Assembly: GCA_019155185.1 (NCBI GenBank)
Contig: CM032797.1
Coordinates: 12,944,881-13,008,880 of the forward strand
DNA: 64,000 nucleotides
Reading direction: 5' to 3'
Source of the DNA: Beaufortia kweichowensis
Lineage: Eukaryota; Chordata; Actinopteri; Cypriniformes; Gastromyzontidae
Shown in pieces: positions 48,801-59,421 of the stretch (positions within the stretch are counted from its first letter, which is position 1; every line of letters starts with the position of its first letter). The notes beneath the pieces were generated by a model. It was given only the letters and a program-made list of their open reading frames with translations. It was not told the origin of the DNA and ran no database searches. A program made the position numbers and the translations under genes.

Positions 48801-51800
48801 ATTCAAAGTTCTTGATCTAAAAGGACTTTTTTATTAACAGAAGTTCATGCCCATAACAGGAAGGATATAAGCTTTGTCCTTCTTCTCCAGCTCATCCTGC
48901 CACAAGTCATATTTCCTCAGCTCATGCTCAATGATGTTCATGCAGAGGAAGCCGATCTTATAGTGTGTAATCAGAGTGTGGAACTGAGAGAAACTGGAAG
49001 AAAAAAACAAAACGGAAATAATGAGTGGATTGCTTTTGTCCTCCTCTGACCTCTCCTGGCTCAAGTTGTCCAGACACTGATGCTTGTGATAGGACCCGAG
49101 AACTAGACAGTGACCGGTATGCAGAGAAACCAGAGACGGGCGTGCTGCGTTTGTTCCTGATTAATACATAAACAGATCTGGAGTATCAGACCAAACAACT
49201 CATCATACATTTTAAATACATCCATCAGCTGTCAAAGTCCTTCTAGCTTGTGGCAAATAATTTCCACAATAGCCAAGGCAAATGTTTAAAGTAAGAAAAT
49301 TTGTATACCTCAAATGATTCCTGACATCTATCTAAAGCGAAAGTAGTCCCCTGATCTGTGGCCATGAAGATGTTTTACATTTTTTTTATGTTTTTATTAT
49401 GACTATACAAAAGCTATGATACTTTGAGCTGTCATATAGTCACATACATATAAAGTTACTTTAAAGAACAGTAGGTGGCAGTATTTATTTTGATGAAATT
49501 ACAAATGGACACAGAGACAATAAAAATTATTTTTACTAAAGAAAATTTTGTAAATTTGACTAGTTGTTGGGGTCATGTGTTTCTCACACAGCATCTGTTT
49601 TACCTTTGATTCATGGATTTACAAATAAACCGTTTATGAATAAAACAGCAAGACATGACAAAACAGTCAAAAACGTCTGTGTGCATGTGTACATACAGCA
49701 AAGACACACACACACACAGAAACACAGACCTACAGATTATGCATAATAGCAAGAAAATTGCTCTCAACATTTAAAATCTGACAGTAATTGTGTTAAAGTG
49801 TACTACACAAGCCATGTTTTGATGGCTGTAACAGGGATGCTTTAAAGATGATGAATTTAGAAACGTCACAGAAAGCATGGTAAATCTCAGCAGGCTAACA
49901 TCAAAGCAATGTTGCAAGGAAAACCGTAAAGGACTCGTGTACCTTGAGAAGCAGAAGAAGACGTAGACAATAGTAGTAGCTAATTCCAAACTCTGTTTCC
50001 AGTCTTCCCTTAGCACTCGGGCCAAAGCTCCAAACGCAGTCTCTGAAGAAACATCAAACACATCACAAACAATCAACCTGACAATAATCATTCACAAAGA
50101 TTAAATCAACACACTCTCTCGGACCACCAACTTCTAAGAAAATCAAACAAATAATATTGCAAAAGAAGTCAAAGATGCTTCACTAACTACATTGGTGTGG
50201 CACTTTACTACAATTACTTCTGATGTGTTTAAGTTTGTTGCAAAATAATGACAGGTTGATGGTATAACTGAAATATTTATGTGTTGAGATGACTGATTTG
50301 AGAACAAATGCAAACAATAAGATCTAGATGTCCAGACTTTACCATTATGCAGGAGCTCCTCCAGATTGTCGGGGTTACGCGCCAGCTGGAGAATCAGAGT
50401 GGAACCTCTGATCTTCTCTGGGATGCCTTCATACAAAAGCTCCATGTATTCATCAATTTTATTAATGTTAGCCTCTTCATCAATCTGATAAACACAAGAT
50501 CGTGGAAAGGCATTACTGTGAGTCACAACATGTTAAATATAATAAAATAAAATAAGTTTGAGCAAAAAACAATCAATTACATACTTCCATTCCTTCAAAT
50601 GGCATTAGGTCTCTGGGTTTAACTGGTTTCTTCTCTTTCTTCTCCACTAAGTAAAGTCAACAAAAGAAGAAAAATGTACCTATGAGAATATGAACTATGA
50701 GGAAGGAAAAAACAACATTTAAACAAAGTAGTACTAAACAGAAAAGTTAAGAGATGTTCATCTGGATTTCCCCCATAATTTAAGCCACACATCACACACA
50801 CACATTTAAGACATTGGCTATGCCACTCTGAATCTCATATAAGAACATAACATGATGACAATTGAATCTAAAATTAAAGTTTGTGTCCAACTGAAGAAAG
50901 CAAGTCATATACAGCTGGGATGGCATGAGGGTAAATAAATTATGGAGAGTTTCTATATTTGGGTAAACTAAAATGGTGAACTATGTGAGCTGAGCTCATG
51001 TGAGGTCACCTTGACATTTTCACCAAAATCGTTTCCCCAGTTTAATTTGTAAATCATTATTCTCAGTTTACCTATTTTAATCAGTAAGTAATGCAAATAG
51101 ACCGTTTTGAACACAGATTTTGTATGCACTTTCTAAATAAGTGAAATTTTATCAACTAGTCGACTGTCGACTATTGGAAAGTGTGTTTTTCAGTGTGATT
51201 TACATTTGTTGCTTGGCTTCTTTCTGTTCTGTAAATACAGCAGTAGATGTTCCACCTCTGCCAGCTTTGATGCATGAATGAGCTTACACTCCTCAACCAC
51301 CTTCCTGGCCAGCGAGGGAATATCAGTGCTGGCATTTAAACTCCTCAGTCGGATACTACATAACAAAAACAATAAATAAATATTAAATAATACATTTTTT
51401 ATTAGCTAGATTTCAATAAAAAGCTTTATACATTATTACAGGACAATATAATTTATGACAGTAATAATATAAAACATTGCATGACAAGTTTACATACAAG
51501 CTTTGTATAGAGATTCAAGAATATGTCACTTACATTTTCTGACACTCTTTCCTGCCCTTGTGCATGGCATCACCTGTCTCTCCTAAAATGGACGCTTCCA
51601 GTTCATAGTGCAGAACCAGTGCTTTCTCTGTGGGATGCACATCTATATCACATTTCTTTACGCTGTTGAATGACAGAACAGAGAATATTACATCATTAGA
51701 CATTGTCAAATCTCAAAATCTAGTGAGTTATCAGACAGCATTTCTGGGCGAGATAAACATTATTTTGAGCAAACTGACGCGTTAACGATGTAGAATGACG

Positions 51801-52085
51801 CCACCTAAACATCACCGGGTTTTGACACAGGCAGCCATAACGGGACGCGTACAGTAAGCCACGCCCAACCTCGGATCATTTGACCCATATATGTATACAA
51901 TATGATTCATTTTTGCTGAAAATCAAACCATGTTTTTAACATGACATAATAGGTGTTTATTCTTTAAAACTGACATTAGCTAATCGGAAATAAAGTGCCA
52001 TGTGATGCTAAATGTGACAGCATCTCATCAGTCAACCTAAATGTAACGGTTACCGTTTGAAAGACTGTGGATCGTCCGACTGCAT
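33881..52085 (-). CDS. kifap3: Kinesin-associated protein 3 (KAP3), 20 coding exons
   Basis: Coding exons in transcript order: 52085-52054, 51662-51534, 51355-51204, 50646-50585, 50484-50343, 50042-49943, 48993-48869, 48592-48494, 48409-48231, 47478-47316, 45820-45720, 44510-44402, 44218-44106, 43838-43673, 43370-43245, 41454-41356, 40269-40184, 38090-37925, 37534-37453, 33953-33881. They total 2304 nt and 767 aa (human 792). Role: non-motor subunit of heterotrimeric kinesin-2 (KIF3A/KIF3B/KAP3), linking the motor to cargo and needed for intraflagellar transport and ciliogenesis. The N-terminus (SFKRVKKCDIDVHPTEKALV) and a Lys-rich hinge (KLEKKEKKPVKPRD) are followed by armadillo-type helical repeats over about residues 120-650. 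Recognisable blocks include EKIRGSTLILQLARNPDN, LKMRNKNIVHLLVKTLDREN and SFCINLAANKRNAQIICEG. The C-terminus ends GRPATAYGFRPDEPFFHGY, as in the family. Two introns are U12-type: after 48869 (AT-AC) and after 41356 (GT-AG). The tail before GRPATAYGF is shorter than in human. Confidence 0.97.
33954..37452 (-). other. kifap3: kifap3 last intron (3.5 kb)
   Basis: No additional exon is supported on either strand. Unique AT-rich sequence, with a tandem duplication AAGAGGTGTT at about 34251-34269. Confidence 0.5.
38925..39095 (+). repeat. Dispersed repeat, copy B (unsplit)
   Basis: Shares ordered blocks with 30440-30860: ATTCTTGAGTCTT, CCATCAATATA and GTGACAGTTAACAGGTTAAA. It has no MITE where copy A does, so it serves as the empty-site form. 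In a kifap3 intron. Confidence 0.65.
40320..40515 (+). mobile_element. TGTGAC-ended element, decayed copy
   Basis: Colinear with the intact copy at 59171-59421: TGTGACTC, GCTAAAG, ATAAAATCATCC, TAAATAATGTA, ATTCTGT, AAATCATAGTGAAATTAATAG, TCAAACTTTGATGC. The right terminus is lost. In a kifap3 intron. Confidence 0.65.
40647..40940. mobile_element. Hairpin MITE, copy 3, in a kifap3 intron
   Basis: TTAAAGGGATAGTTCACCCC at the left end. Inner arms AAGAAGATATTTTGAAGAAC and CGTTTCTCAAAATATCTTCA face each other. The right end is diverged (TTGAGTTAACAATTCCTTA). Confidence 0.8.
45251..45274. repeat. GAAA microsatellite
   Basis: About six GAAA units in a kifap3 intron; no other role visible. Confidence 0.75.
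46130..46625. promoter_or_regulatory. Candidate conserved non-coding block in a kifap3 intron
   Basis: Unique, non-repeat sequence of more balanced composition than the intron around it. It has dense homeodomain/POU-like motifs (ATTGCATAATTATTCATTAG at 46161-46180, CTCATTAGCGG near 46437-46447, GCAATTAGGCCC near 46573). It has no reading frame worth annotating. Function is inference; the nearby gene regulated, if any, is unknown. Confidence 0.3.
48494..48993 (-). other. kifap3: kifap3 exons 7 and 8 flanking an AT-AC U12-type intron
   Basis: The intron runs from 48868 to 48593 (276 nt). The minus-strand donor is ATATCCTT, an exact U12 AT-AC 5' site. The branch point TTCCTTAAC (48609-48601) matches the U12 consensus and is followed by ATATCCAC, so the 3' end is AC and the branch A lies 10-11 nt from the exon. 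Joining gives KKDKACDEDPDNQ, matching the family (human KKKAVDEDPENQ). No GT-AG pairing gives this peptide. Confidence 0.88.
49702..49718. repeat. CA microsatellite
   Basis: About seven CA units in a kifap3 intron. Confidence 0.65.
50890..50975 (+). mobile_element. Hairpin MITE right-half fragment
   Basis: GAAGAAAGCAAGTCATATAC, GGCATGAGGGTAAATAAATT and TTTGGGTAAACTAAAA match the right half of the hairpin MITE family, diverged. In a kifap3 intron. Confidence 0.55.
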
Positions 52086-52300
52086 TTTATCCCGTTGATG
52101 TGACACCACAAATACTCTGTTGTTTAGACAGCTGACATGTATGCGGTTTTGTTCAGGTTTATGTCCAGGTAAAATCACAGAATCTTTCCCTGCAGTACAC
52201 TGAACTCATCTGATGCTGAGAGAGAGAGAGAGAGAGAGAGAGTATCAGTCTGACTGAAGACTGCATGAGCGTCTTCGCCATCTGTCGGTCTGGAGGACGG
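52086..52300 (-). promoter_or_regulatory. kifap3: kifap3 5' UTR and promoter region
   Basis: Lies directly upstream of the ATG at 52085-52083 (A at -3). No acceptor or donor forces a separate non-coding exon. A GA/TC tract (52219-52242) sits about 135-160 bp upstream of the start codon. The transcription start cannot be fixed; no TATA box is evident. Confidence 0.45.
52219..52242. repeat. GA/TC dinucleotide tract near the kifap3 start
   Basis: Twelve uninterrupted GA units (TC on the kifap3 strand). Could be a length-variable promoter or 5' UTR element, or a simple microsatellite. Confidence 0.75.
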
Positions 52301-52470
52301 TAAGTTGGACGGTAAGCAGCAGGCTGTCTTTTGAATAATTATTCCGAGAGATAAAGAATAATATATAAAATCAAATGTTATAGGAAAGATCATTAAGTGA
52401 CATCGAAAGTCTCGTCATATTTTTCATATTATGTGAATGATGCCTAATATTATTTACATTACTTTGTAAA

Positions 52471-52545
52471 CATCCTGTAGTTCAACTGGTAATGCATTGC
52501 AAAGGTCGTGGGTTTGATACCCAGGAAACATGCATACTAATAAAA
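52471..52545 (+). repeat. tRNA-derived SINE head
   Basis: TGTAGTTCAACTGGTAATGC (A box) and GGGTTTGATACCC (B box) are spaced as in a tRNA, but the cloverleaf is not intact and the body is truncated. A SINE, not a tRNA gene. Confidence 0.6.
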
Positions 52546-54863
52546 AGATTGATTCTGTAATATTTTATACTTTAAACTAAGATTATAGTTTTGTATTTAA
52601 TTAAAGGCAATTTTCATTGATCTATGCTGGAATTAAAGGTTTTGGACCTGCCCAGAGTTAAATTTGTCATGCAGCACTCAAAAACATTGCTGATCGTTCC
52701 TGTTGTAATCTGATAAATCAGTTGGTTCTGACCAAATCTAAATGATTAAAAATCTTATACCAGCCTAAACTATTTCACTGGTCTTAAATGGTCTCACTGC
52801 TTGGAACTTGTCAGCTGTGCAGCTGCTCAACCATCTAAACCATCTGATCATCACCAGTCTGGTGAAAGACCAACACACCAGCTTAAACCTGGTTTATCAT
52901 GTTCTATTTTTATTTGTTTTAATTTTGTTTTTCAGCTGCTTATAAAATGCATTACTTTTAGATGAGCACAATGCTTGCAACAAAGTTGGAAGGGAAACTA
53001 GACATTCAATTTGTGTTTGTGTAATACACTGCCTGCTGCAAGACACCAGAGAGGGCAAATTATTATAAAATGTCTTTCACTAAATGTCTATCAACTAAAT
53101 GATACAATGATACAATTTTAAGGTTTAAGGGCATGCACACTGTTTATGTGTATGCAAACATTGTAACAATATACAGTATAGTGGTGTAACTAAGTTCATA
53201 GTTCATAGACTATAGCACAGATACTCCCTGCATGAGTTCACACAAATTTAGTGTAGTCCCCTTTACCAGTTAAACTATTCTATAATGATCCAAGAAGGCT
53301 CACACATGAGTCATATCATTCCCCGAAACTGGTTTACTCCCATAATTGAATGTGTTCATTTCTTATAATGAATCATCCGGCTGGATCCGTGTACCGGTCA
53401 GCCTTTGAAAGCTTGCCATTTTATTTTCAGGAAGACATTTTTTGGTTTTGTGTAAAGCCATTGGAAATATAATTTCTCAGATCTATGCCTGTCAGTTTCA
53501 GTGTCATCTACTGTATGGCACTTTGACTGATTTCAGATTGCCGCTTGTGATTGGATGACTCAAAATAGTATCACGCTAACAAGATCACAAACGCATGTTC
53601 TGCTGATGTTCATTTACTACAACTCTTTTTTCCACCACAAAAAAATGATGCTTGTTTCTCAGTCCCACCCTGCAAACCACCATCTAACACATTTGAGCTG
53701 TCTAGCACTCCCAAGCACTAACCCGAAAGCAAAACAGTAATCCAACTAATTTAAAACATTTTGGGGTGATTTACAGACAAAGCTGTGAAATATGTCTTTA
53801 ATAATAGTTACAAATGGCTCCACTGCTGTCTGTCTGCGAAATGAAGAGCTTGGGAGTTTATTACAAAGGCAGCACATTTGGTGTATTTTTGGCAGCCCAT
53901 TTGTTATCGGTGAAATGTGAAAATGACTGTGGTGTGGCTGTTATGGTTATTGCAGACTGAACTGTTGATTAAGTTACTGTCCTGTGGTTTTGTTGTAATT
54001 GAGCTGAAGGTACTTTCATGTGTCTGACTGCGGGATGCGTGTGGTGCCAGTGAGCTGACTGTATTGTTGCTGCCCAACATTTACAAGCTAGCTTGTTTGT
54101 TTCGGCCCTTCAAAATTGGGTGATTTTACTGTTGACAATTAAGGTCAGTAAAATATTTGGCCATATTTAGTCATTTTACGCTTTAACAGATTGAAAAACA
54201 TTAACGTCAGATACTAGTACTCAAATGGAAAATGTTTTCTAACAGAGCAACTTAATTATAATGGCTGCAAAGGTTGAACTTGTTAAAGTTGCACCCAGAA
54301 CATTCAGGGAACATTTTTCAAACTACTGTGTGACCTTTAAGGTCAGTATAACTCAGCAGTCAGTAGACTTCAGAAGTCATTACACTTAGGCACTCGTTTG
54401 GTGTTCTCCCTCCCATGTTTTATGCGCATGCCTTGTTCGACCCATAGGTGAGCCCTATGCCAAGCCTGACACCAATAATATGCATAAGCTGACGAAACAA
54501 AATGGGATCAAACGCTGCAGCCATTGCACTACATCACCACACGAACTAATCACAGTATCATAATAAAGTGTTTCTGTGCTTTCTTAAAAATAATCACAGT
54601 TAAAATTTAGAGCCATTGTACTTTTTACATCTAACTTGTGCCAACACCTTCTGAAAACAATTAACCAAAGGTTTGCTTAGCATGGAGTCTCCCATGGAGA
54701 CATACAAGCATCTCAGCCAAATCATCATTATACAAGAGATGCTAGAAAAAACATTGCCACTGATTGTAGAATTTATGTCGGCAGTGATGTGGAATGAAGA
54801 TGGAAAGAATTTCACATTTAGTGTCTGCTCCAGAAAGAGTTAAGGAATGTTGTTCATTGTCAC

Positions 54864-55064
54864 ATGACGTGGGAGAAGACAGGCAGTATTCGACACCCCT
54901 TCACCGCGGGGCCCACATCTTGCCCGCAGATGCTGCGATACCGCAAACACTTCAAAGTGCCTCCCCTCAGACCAACTGATATTCTGACGCCAACTGTAAA
55001 TGTCCTGGACACGCAGAGTGGAAAATATGAAACCTTTTACATGGCTCTGGAGGAACCTCTTTAG
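54864..55064 (+). other. Coding-like stretch of unknown nature
   Basis: A plus-strand frame of 66 codons. Its second half reads MLRYRKHFKVPPLRPTDILT and continues through TQSGKYETFYMALEEPL to a TAG. Residue composition is protein-like, and a CCCGCAG acceptor precedes this Met. The minus strand is also open over 54840-55076. I do not recognise the family. It may be an orphan terminal exon, a pseudogene fragment or a conserved non-coding element. Confidence 0.25.
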
Positions 55065-55249
55065 AGAAAGAAGCACTTCAATGCGATACCAGCATGATTT
55101 AGCGATTGATTTATCAATAACAAGAAAATTATGTTCTCATATACATAGATGAGTTAGTTCTTCGTAATAGAAATTGAGTTTTTTAATTACATTACATTAA
55201 ACCAGTGTAAGACAAAACAGTGTTCTGTATAAATTTATACATTTCTTGT

Positions 55250-55384
55250 ATAGCTTTCCTGTCGTTTAGGTGCTAGCAATGGCAAGGTCATGGGTTCAAT
55301 CCCAGGGGTTACATAAAAAATGTATAGTACAATGCACTATAAGTTGCTTTGGATAAAAGCATCTGCTAAATGCGTAAATGTAAA
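55250..55384 (+). repeat. tRNA-derived SINE with LINE-like tail
   Basis: A B-box-like GGGTTCAATCCC (55292-55303) is followed by the typical fish SINE tail AAGTTGCTTTGGATAAAAGC then ATCTGCTAAATGCGTAAATG. The A-box region is diverged (TCGTTTAGGTGCTAGCAATG). Confidence 0.75.
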
Positions 55385-57039
55385 TATATATTAATCATCC
55401 CTCCAGAAAACATATGTGCTGTCTTACCTCTAAAGTTTCTCATAGTAATTACAGTAAGACATTTATGACCGTATCCAGACAACAACTGACAAGCCATCAG
55501 AACATGAAAAACCTCACCACAAACAAGCAGGGGAAGTGAAGCATATTCAGCTCATCTGAGTACCGAATGATGCATCGGTCTCTGTCATTGGTCTAGACAG
55601 CCAGCCTCTCTCTTTTAGTGCCATGAAATGGTCAGGACTGTACAAAGCTGTTTATAAAAACTATTTATTGCTTTATTTGGGTATCAACCAATTCCATAGG
55701 TAAAGCAAGTAATACTAGCACAGGTTCTTTTAATTTGTCAAGCCGACGTTCTTATCTTGTTAGGGTTATCCAGCAGTGATCGATGTATAAGCTAATAGCA
55801 AGTGTGTTTAGAGTGAACGTTATGACACCCCTGAAGTGGCCTGCTGGCATTGTGCTGGTAGTGCAGTTGACAGGCTAACAGAGTTCAACTCCATATGGAA
55901 CATATATCACTCAATCTTCCTAACTGCTGTTGCTGTTACACTTATTAAGCTCACTTTAACACATGGCAAGTGGGCTTCACGCAAAAGCCTGTGCAAACAT
56001 GTGCTCGCATATACATTATTGTGATCAGCTTCATATACATTTTTACTGGGCAAAAGGATTGAATTAGAATGAGACACAAAATTTATAGCTAGTCATAAAG
56101 AATTGCGATTTTTACAAACCAAGCAAAACTGTGGTTCAACTTGATAGCGCGTTACCATCATGCATTTTTACTCTATGGTGAAAAAACAGTACTGATATTT
56201 TTATAATGATTCTATAATAAAAACAGGTTTATGTGACGTTTTAAGAGCTACAAGAATCGTGCAACATAATTATTTTAAGATCTACTTTGCTTAAAAATCC
56301 AAGTGGGAACATTCCCCTCTCTCAGTTAAAATGTGCACATGGCATCTGAAAGGCAGTTCAAGTTAAAACCCGAAGTGTCTAAGCAATGAATTATTCATTT
56401 AAAATTGAATTAATCTGTGTCAACATACAGTCATAGTAGTCATAATTCCATAAAACATGACGTCCAAATCATGAAGTCCAAATCAGTGTCAACTCAATTT
56501 ACCTGCGGCTACTGTGAAACAGCAGTGATGTTTTATTTGGATTTATTTAAAGCACCTATTTGAAGCATGAAGCTGAACACACGGCATATTATGAAATCTC
56601 AGTTTGGGTTAAATGACTCATTTATTAATAGCTGTGGCCCATTTTCTTGAAGCCTTCAACAGCTCACACCACATCCTTCCCTGTGAATCAGATGGAAAAG
56701 TACAAAACAGGATGCAGGGCTTTATGCAACAACAAACATTAATAGTGTGACCTTGTGTATGTTTTTATATTTCATTTATATTAATATTTTATATACATCG
56801 CACCGATAATGCCCTCAAACAACAAGCTAACAGTAGGGATTCATGCATATTTGGAACACAGAAAACCATTGTTGACAAACCATTGTTGACATGCATTAAT
56901 GTTGACTAAACAAGGCCAATACTAGATCCCGGTTCACAGGGGACAATAGTCTGTACCAGCTGCTTATTTTCTCATTATCATAAATGATACTCAAAAGAGC
57001 ATATAAACTATTTTAAGCCCAGGGTGATGGGGAGAAATG

Positions 57040-57260
57040 GGGAAAGTGTAGCCACACATAGTGGGTTGCTGTGTTTGCCAGCGCTCGCTTGCTGATGGCA
57101 ATATTGAAATAATCCCAACCAGATGTTCATTAATGGCTTTTTAAGAGATCTCAGGGAGCGAGGTGGAGAAGCGGAGCAGATCCGTGCTCTGATCTCGGGC
57201 TCGCTCACACTGCGCCAAGGGCCTGGAGCTGGATAATAATACACATCATCTGACAGCTCT
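57040..57260. promoter_or_regulatory. Candidate conserved non-coding block
   Basis: Unique sequence of raised GC content with homeodomain-like cores (TTCATTAATGG near 57126-57136, GGATAATAATACAC near 57230). No repeat signature and no coding frame of interest. Function is inference. Confidence 0.25.
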
Positions 57261-58019
57261 GCTTCATAGCAACCAGCCTGTTTACACGGACAACACTCAC
57301 CACAGGGAGGCTATTTGCAGGCTTTTCTCGCATCTTTCCCAAAAATTACCTTACATTGACCGATTATGATAAGGCAGCTGAGTCAGAATTTTAATGTTAA
57401 ATCCAAAAGACTGGATACAGCAATACTATAAATGGGATTAATGGATGCTAGCTTAAGTTATTTCACATTTCACTATTTTTATGCCTTAATCCTTTATCTA
57501 TATCATATATCTATTTAAATTCATAGAGTCAAACAGAACAGAGTTGGTATGTAAGAGAGAATGCGTGAACACTATAACATTTACATTTACATTAAAATGA
57601 TTTCAGAGCTTTGCAATGGTTTATGGGTTTTGCAGTGCCAGCGTGCACTTTATTTGGTCCTTGTGTGCATAGGCTGCGAGTTCTGGTGCTGTTGAGTCAG
57701 TCATGATGGTTTTGATTAACAGAACACCATGTACTTCCTTTGTTCCTTAATACAAACCAAACACGAAAACAACTGTGCATTGTTATGCGAGGGATGGGGT
57801 TTACATACATTCCCAATTAAGAGCTGGGCTTTTAAATGACTTCGATCTAAATTTAGTATCTTCTAGATCTAAAAACCCACCGCTTTCATTTCTTAAACAA
57901 CAACACATTCAGCCTCAGGCAAATAGCTTATAATTGAAGAACCAAATTGGACTATTAGCGTTGCATGATTTGGCTTGTTTGTGAATGACAGAGCGTTATA
58001 AGGAACACGACAAGTGGTT

Positions 58020-58345
58020 GCAGTCATTTCTCAAGTAATAAAGCAGCAAATCGTGAGACCTTCACAGAATGCAGGTATTGTTCTTTTCTCCGTCTTTCTG
58101 ACTATATTTGACACAGGCCCTGCAGCTCCGACAGGCCCTCTCCTAAAATGAATGGCTAAGCAGGCATTCTTTCTTACACTTCCACGGTGCGGCTTCATTC
58201 AGCCAGAGGGTCCCGCAGAGCCTGACAGGAGGCATTTATGTCAGTAACTTGTGCTTGATGCCAAACTTGAAATGATTTCCATAGTCTCCGCTGCCAGAGG
58301 CTGCATCAGGACTTCTTTTGTTCTGCCGGTTTGAAATGGGCATTG
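58020..58345. promoter_or_regulatory. Candidate conserved non-coding block
   Basis: Unique, GC-balanced block standing out from AT-rich flanks, without repeat ends or a long frame. It contains AAAATGAATGGCTAAGCAGG and GTAATAAAGCAGC. Regulatory role is inference. Confidence 0.22.
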
Positions 58346-59170
58346 CAATAATTATGTGACTGTAATGCTAATGGTGGGTTTGTAATGAAGGTTCTGCTGT
58401 TCTCTGCAGACTTGGGATCCCAATAGACTGAGATTACTTAGGCAAGCCACACCACAGATGGGCAGCGGAGAAGCACAATTGGTTACAGATGTAAGCCTCT
58501 GAAATGCTGGCTTGGATAACACTGATATATTGGCCCTCAAGGCCATAACAATATTTTTGATAAACTACAAAAGCAGCATATGTTGTCATGATCCTTACAT
58601 AATTATTAACAATTAGACATAATTATTTAAAAGCTGCAAAACAAATGTAGGTAAAATTATAAAAAGCAAAGGAATGCCAAGAACACATTTTAATGTTGAG
58701 TGCTGTGGAAATTACACAATTCAGGTATTCATATGCAACAAAGTCAGTATGTTTGGGTGAAGCCTAATAAAGTGTCTAGTAAACATATGGGAAATCATAA
58801 TAAACCATGGACTATAGCTATGAAGTTTTTCCCTAAAACCCTGGGCTGAGCCCCTACACTTAATTACCTCTGTAAACATCCTAAAATCTCAATCTCTCTT
58901 TCTCTCTCTTTATATGTATATGTGGCTAAAAGCATGAGTGAAACTCAATTACAATCAGTCTATATCTGGACAAGAGTTTATTTACTGGGCCAAAGCAAAA
59001 CAAAAGGACGTTTTGAGCTTAACTAAATAAACCAGCTATTAACCCTGTCCTCCACTTAAACTAATGGATCTAGCCAGTGTTTGCTTTTTCTGATACTCAC
59101 ACATTGGGGGGCATTTTAATGGCGTTGAATAAGCAAGTCCACAAGCTCATGGTTAATGTGGGAAATTATA

Positions 59171-59421
59171 TGTGACCCAGTCTGTGAAAACCCAGCTAAA
59201 GTCATTTTTGGTGATTTTTCTGTTTTCCACATAAAATCATTCTACATAATGTAAAGAATATTCTGTAAGAATTTAACATTGATATATCTAGTATTGTCTG
59301 AGTAAGGTCATGTCAAAAATTAAAATCATAGTAAAATTAATAGATGAAATCAAACTTTGATGCTCGTTATCTCACAATTAGATTTTTAGACTTTAGTCTG
59401 GTTTTCACAGACAGGGTCACA
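59171..59421. mobile_element. TGTGACCC-ended non-autonomous DNA element
   Basis: Left end TGTGACCCAGTCTGTGAAAA; the right end read inward is TGTGACCCTGTCTGTGAAAA, with one mismatch. 251 bp, no coding capacity. A decayed relative lies at 40320-40515. Confidence 0.8.

Noticed and set aside
48835..48868. Read-through of kifap3 exon 7 into AYILPVMGMNFC and a stop, as if the gene ended or was broken here
   Set aside because: The conserved peptide resumes in frame at 48592 when the U12 AT-AC donor and acceptor are used, so it is an intron and not a break.
52471..52545. tRNA gene
   Set aside because: A and B boxes are present, but the stems do not pair and the sequence matches the SINE pattern seen elsewhere in the window.
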